Assembly: GCA_001770355.1 (NCBI GenBank)
Contig: MEQV01000283.1
Coordinates: 5,080-12,628 of the forward strand
DNA length: 7,549 bases
Reading direction: 5' to 3'
From: Betaproteobacteria bacterium RIFCSPLOWO2_02_FULL_62_17
GTDB taxonomy: Bacteria > Pseudomonadota > Gammaproteobacteria > Burkholderiales > SG8-39
A program made the translations under genes and the position numbers. Below, piece by piece: positions 5,762 through 7,549 of this stretch; the stretch's first letter is position 1, and every line of letters starts with the position of its first letter. The notes beneath the pieces were generated by a model, which made no database searches, had not been told where the DNA came from, and was given only the letters and a program-made list of their open reading frames with translations.

Positions 5762-5892
5762 GCGATGAGTACCGAAACGATATGGCCCGCGCTGTCCAGC
5801 ATGCACAGCGTCATCGGCTTGAGTTTCATTTCCCGGGAAATGCGGATGCCGGCGCGGATGATGCGGTTTGCATGCTGCAGATCAATCGACAT
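5758..5892 (-). pseudogene. Truncated GlcG/HbpS-like (DUF336) gene
   Basis: A 44-codon frame. Residues 3-40, from IDLQHANRIIRAGI to LDSAGHIVS, align without gaps to residues 6-43 of the intact DUF336 protein at 6943-7386, with 22 of 38 identical by my count. DUF336 (haem-degrading HbpS/GlcG-like) proteins are about 140 residues long, so roughly the last 100 are missing; the match ends in VSVLIA followed by TGA. The stop overlaps the decarboxylase-like start (ATGA). A clean deletion seems to have joined the front of this gene to the start of the next one. The remaining stub may still act as a translated leader for the operon. It is the first frame after the GntR-type operator region on this strand. 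Confidence 0.78.
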
Positions 5893-5953
5893 GGCTTGCG
5901 TCACTCATGGGTACCTGCCGCGAACGATACACGTCCCGCCGACCCTGCGCAAC

Positions 5954-5970
5954 AGATTGTAAGACAATCT
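5954..5970. promoter_or_regulatory. FadR-type GntR-family operator
   Basis: AGATTGT-AAG-ACAATCT is a perfect inverted repeat with 7-base arms and a 3-base centre. Its core TTGTAAGACAA fits the TNGTNNNACNA pattern recognised by FadR/FCD-type GntR repressors, which commonly control organic-acid catabolism. It lies two bases before the -35 box of the + strand promoter at 5972-5999 and upstream of the - strand operon starting at 5892. It could therefore control both arms. No GntR gene is in the window. Confidence 0.65.
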
Positions 5971-5971
5971 A

Positions 5972-5999
5972 TTGACTTCCCCTTGACGCTGCGTATGAT
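5972..5999 (+). promoter_or_regulatory. Sigma-70-type promoter
   Basis: TTGACT (5972-5977) and TATGAT (5994-5999) are separated by 16 bases and match the consensus at five of six positions each. Transcription should start near 6006 and run into the VOC fragment, the broken racemase-superfamily gene and the DUF336 gene. The adjoining GntR-type palindrome ends two bases before the -35 box. A transcript starting here would have almost no leader before GTG 6011. Confidence 0.6.
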
Positions 6000-6001
6000 A
6001 A

Positions 6002-6211
6002 GTGGCCTGCGTGGACGATCACGCCAAAGCGCGCGCGGCGATTGAAGCCGCGGGCGGCAAATACATGTGGCCCGGCGGTCTCGATCATCAGAAATACCGC
6101 GATGTCGACAATATTATTTTCGAAGTGACCGCTGAGGGTTTCATCACCGAGCCCAGCGAGAAGGCCGCCGTCAACACCGGCGGCGGTACCAAGGCGGCTG
6201 CGAAAGCCTAG
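6002..6211 (+). pseudogene. C-terminal fragment of a VOC-superfamily protein
   Basis: A frame of 69 codons from GTG 6002. Residues about 4-47 look like the last beta-alpha-beta unit of a vicinal oxygen chelate (glyoxalase/extradiol dioxygenase fold) domain: VDDHAKARAAIEAAGGKY, then KYRDVDNIIFEVT, corresponding to the usual Y-R-D-P-D-G-N-x-x-E motif. A normal single-domain protein has about 120-150 residues; here the first half is absent and an in-frame TAA lies directly before GTG 6002. There is no ribosome binding site. I read it as the 3' end of a gene whose front was replaced by the promoter region. A leaderless short protein from the promoter at 5972 is possible but less likely. The Ala/Gly/Lys-rich tail (TGGGTKAAAKA) is of low complexity. 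Confidence 0.6.
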
Positions 6212-6261
6212 CCCGACGCACTGCGGGATGTTGAGCTTATCGATCAAAGCGGAGCGAATTC

Positions 6262-6913
6262 ATGGCGTTGACCAGTTGCTGGCGGGGCACAGTGGGCCTT
6301 ATCAAACCGAACTTCAGGCCCGGCAGCACCGAGGACCTGATTCGCCTGCTGCCCGACGGCATTGGCGTTATTCCCCTGCACATAGGCATCAACCAGGGGA
6401 CGCGCAAGCAGTTCGAAGCCGCCATTCCAGGTGCTCGGCTATCGCGCCGAGCAGGCCCTGATGAAGAAATGGGAGAAGAAATACAAGCGTCCGGTGTTCA
6501 CCAACGGCCAGACGCAGGTCAACGCGTTTCGCGCCCTGAAAGCGAAGCGCATCGTCGGCGCGAGCTACTTTCCCAACGATCTCAACAAGACTTTCGCCCG
6601 GTATTTCGTCGATGCGGGTTTCAATGTCCTGGACATGAAAGGTATCGAGATTGCTTTCGACAAGGTGCAGACACTCGCCAGCACCGAGGTTTACCGGTTC
6701 ATCAAGGCGCTGGTCCTCAAGCAAAAGAAGGTGGAGGCCATTTACATGCTGGGACCGGCCTGGCGCACGCTCGATATCGTCCCGTTGCTGGAGCAGGATC
6801 TGGGCATACCCGTGGTTCACCATCTCACCGCGCAAAGCTGGGAGATACAAAAGCGGCTGCACGTTCGCGCCCCGTTGAAGGGGTTCGGACGGCTGCTGGA
6901 GGAAATGCCTTGA
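6262..6913 (+). pseudogene. Asp/Glu racemase superfamily gene broken by an internal frameshifting deletion
   Basis: ATG 6262 has GGAG (6251-6254) upstream. The first 54 codons encode a proper family N-terminus (WRGTVGLIKPNFRPGS, then GTRKQFEAAI). From about 6419 the family sequence continues in another frame: PPFQVLGYRAEQAL, KKYKRPVFTNGQTQVNA, then a C-terminus ending GFGRLLEEMP at 6910. Compared with the enzyme at 4985-5761, about 24 residues between the two parts are missing, so this is a deletion and not a single-base error. GCCGCCATTCC at the junction fits both frames, which suggests loss between short matching sequences. The second catalytic-cysteine site reads MLGPAWRT, with Gly where the neighbour has Cys193, so even the intact ancestor may have worked differently. 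Translation restarting at GTG 6431 could give a 160-residue fragment. The broken upstream frame stays open by chance to 7386. Confidence 0.75.
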
Positions 6914-6942
6914 GCGGTTCGTCAGTTACTGAAGGAAAAACA

Positions 6943-7386
6943 ATGGCGGCAACGAACATCGACCTCGATTCCGCGAACCGGATCATCGAGACCGGCATCA
7001 AACTGGCCCGGGAGCACAAGCATCTGCCGCTGACCTTCTGCGTGGTGGACAGCGGCGGCCACATGGTGTCGGCGCAGCGCGAAAACGACAGCAGTACATT
7101 CCGCTTCGAGATTGCTTTCGGCAAGGCCTGGAGTTGCACCGCGTTGGGTCATTCGACGCGCTTCATGGAGACTTCCATGGCCAAGAACCGGCCGCATTTC
7201 GTGGACTCCCTGGCGGCGGCTTCCGGCGGCAAATTCATTCCTGCCCTGGGCGGAATCCTCATCCGTTCCCCGGAGACAGGCAAGATCATCGGTGCCCTGG
7301 GGGTGACCGGCGATTCCGGCGAGAACGACGAGATGATCGGCGTAATGGCCATAGAACAATGCGGATTCAAGGCGGATCTCAGCTAA
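6943..7386 (+). CDS. GlcG/HbpS-like heme-binding-family (DUF336) protein
   Basis: Protein of 147 residues, full length for the DUF336 family. Members include HbpS, which binds haem, and GlcG, encoded with glycolate oxidation genes; many sit in aromatic or organic-acid catabolic clusters with unknown biochemical roles. Visible features are IDLDSANRIIETGIKLARE (6-24), the VVDSGGHMV core strand-turn (34-42), a SGGKFIPALGGILIR segment (94-108) and IIGALGVTGDSGENDE (115-130), whose Gly-rich loop is the family hallmark. ATG 6943 follows GAAGGA (6931-6936) at good distance and lies 29 bases after the stop of the broken gene upstream. No signal peptide, so probably cytoplasmic. A truncated relative stands in the opposite arm (5758-5892). 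The frame joins the frameshifted upstream frame, but the ribosome binding site shows an independent start. Confidence 0.9.
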   Translation: MAATNIDLDSANRIIETGIKLAREHKHLPLTFCVVDSGGHMVSAQRENDSSTFRFEIAFGKAWSCTALGHSTRFMETSMAKNRPHFVDSLAAASGGKFIPALGGILIRSPETGKIIGALGVTGDSGENDEMIGVMAIEQCGFKADLS

Positions 7387-7399
7387 TGAAGGAGTTCCC

Positions 7400-7549
7400 A
7401 TGATCAAGCGTGCAACGGGCGGATTGAAACTGCTCAAGGGCGGTGTCGGCAAGAACAAGCCGGCGTCGCTCAAAACGCTTTCGCGCAAACGCCAGGCGGT
7501 GCTCGCCGCCCTTGGCGATGGCCCCACGCCGGTGCGTGCGCAGCTTGCC
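7400..7549 (+). CDS. Unidentified protein, N-terminal part only
   Basis: ATG 7400 has a near-perfect AAGGAG (7389-7394) five bases upstream and follows the DUF336 stop by 13 bases, so this is a real gene in the same operon. The 50 codons in the window are open to the end. They are rich in Lys and Arg (KRATGGLKLLKGG, LKTLSRKRQAVLAALGDG) and show no signal peptide or membrane segment. The second half could be the beginning of a helical or winged-helix domain, but I do not recognise a family. Confidence 0.7.
   Translation, partial: MIKRATGGLKLLKGGVGKNKPASLKTLSRKRQAVLAALGDGPTPVRAQLA

Noticed and set aside
5495..5962. A 155-codon + strand frame opposite the decarboxylase-like gene and DUF336 stub
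   Set aside because: It is the antisense of two recognised reading frames and has no family similarity of its own.
5981..5999. TTGACG (5983-5988) as the -35 box for TATGAT
   Set aside because: The spacer would be only five bases; TTGACT at 5972 with a 16-base spacer fits.
6262..7386. A single 374-codon + strand gene covering both the racemase-like N-terminus and DUF336
   Set aside because: The middle of this frame is nonsense relative to the family, while the neighbouring frame carries clear racemase-superfamily sequence from about 6419. DUF336 has its own ribosome binding site and start at 6943. The long open frame is a high-GC accident after the frameshift.

Overview
The window looks like chromosomal DNA of a GC-rich proteobacterium. 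A Burkholderiales betaproteobacterium (Bordetella/Achromobacter-like) is the best guess. The reasons are a Bug/TctC-type solute receptor next to small catabolic genes of the kind common in that order, high GC at third codon positions, and many short toxin-antitoxin modules. No rRNA, tRNA, CRISPR array, transposase or integrase was seen.

Left third (1-2800), defence and addiction genes, partly decayed. An intact parD-parE pair (216-782, + strand) is followed by an intact KilA-N domain gene (895-1713). That gene overlaps, by one base, a 58-codon stub matching the N-terminus of a type I restriction-modification N-6 DNA methylase (1713-1889). Facing them on the - strand are a second ParD-type antitoxin (2425-2727), a 20-codon stump of its ParE-type toxin (2366-2428), the 3' end of another small reading frame, and an XRE-family antitoxin (1934-2278). 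Both - strand antitoxins therefore appear to lack an intact toxin. An inverted repeat sits on the likely -10 box of the second parD.

Middle (2920-4944). A complete Bug/TctC periplasmic binding protein (+) converges on a complete alpha/beta hydrolase (-). Several short palindromes lie between them.

Right part (4945-7549), two divergent arms around a promoter region with a textbook FadR-type GntR operator (5954-5970). The left arm (-) reads: truncated GlcG/HbpS-like (DUF336) gene, intact arylmalonate-decarboxylase-like Asp/Glu racemase superfamily enzyme, alpha/beta hydrolase. The right arm (+) reads: fragment of a VOC (glyoxalase/dioxygenase fold) protein, a second Asp/Glu racemase superfamily gene broken by an internal frameshifting deletion, an intact DUF336 gene, and an unidentified gene running off the window. 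Each arm thus carries the same pair of families, and each has lost the opposite member. One intact enzyme and one intact DUF336 protein remain.

Working model (inference): the right part with the Bug receptor is a uptake and catabolism island for a carboxylated, possibly malonate- or maleate-like, compound. Bug captures the substrate, the racemase-superfamily enzyme decarboxylates or isomerises it, and the hydrolase acts on a related ester or lactone. A GntR regulator encoded elsewhere would control it. The locus is visibly eroding.
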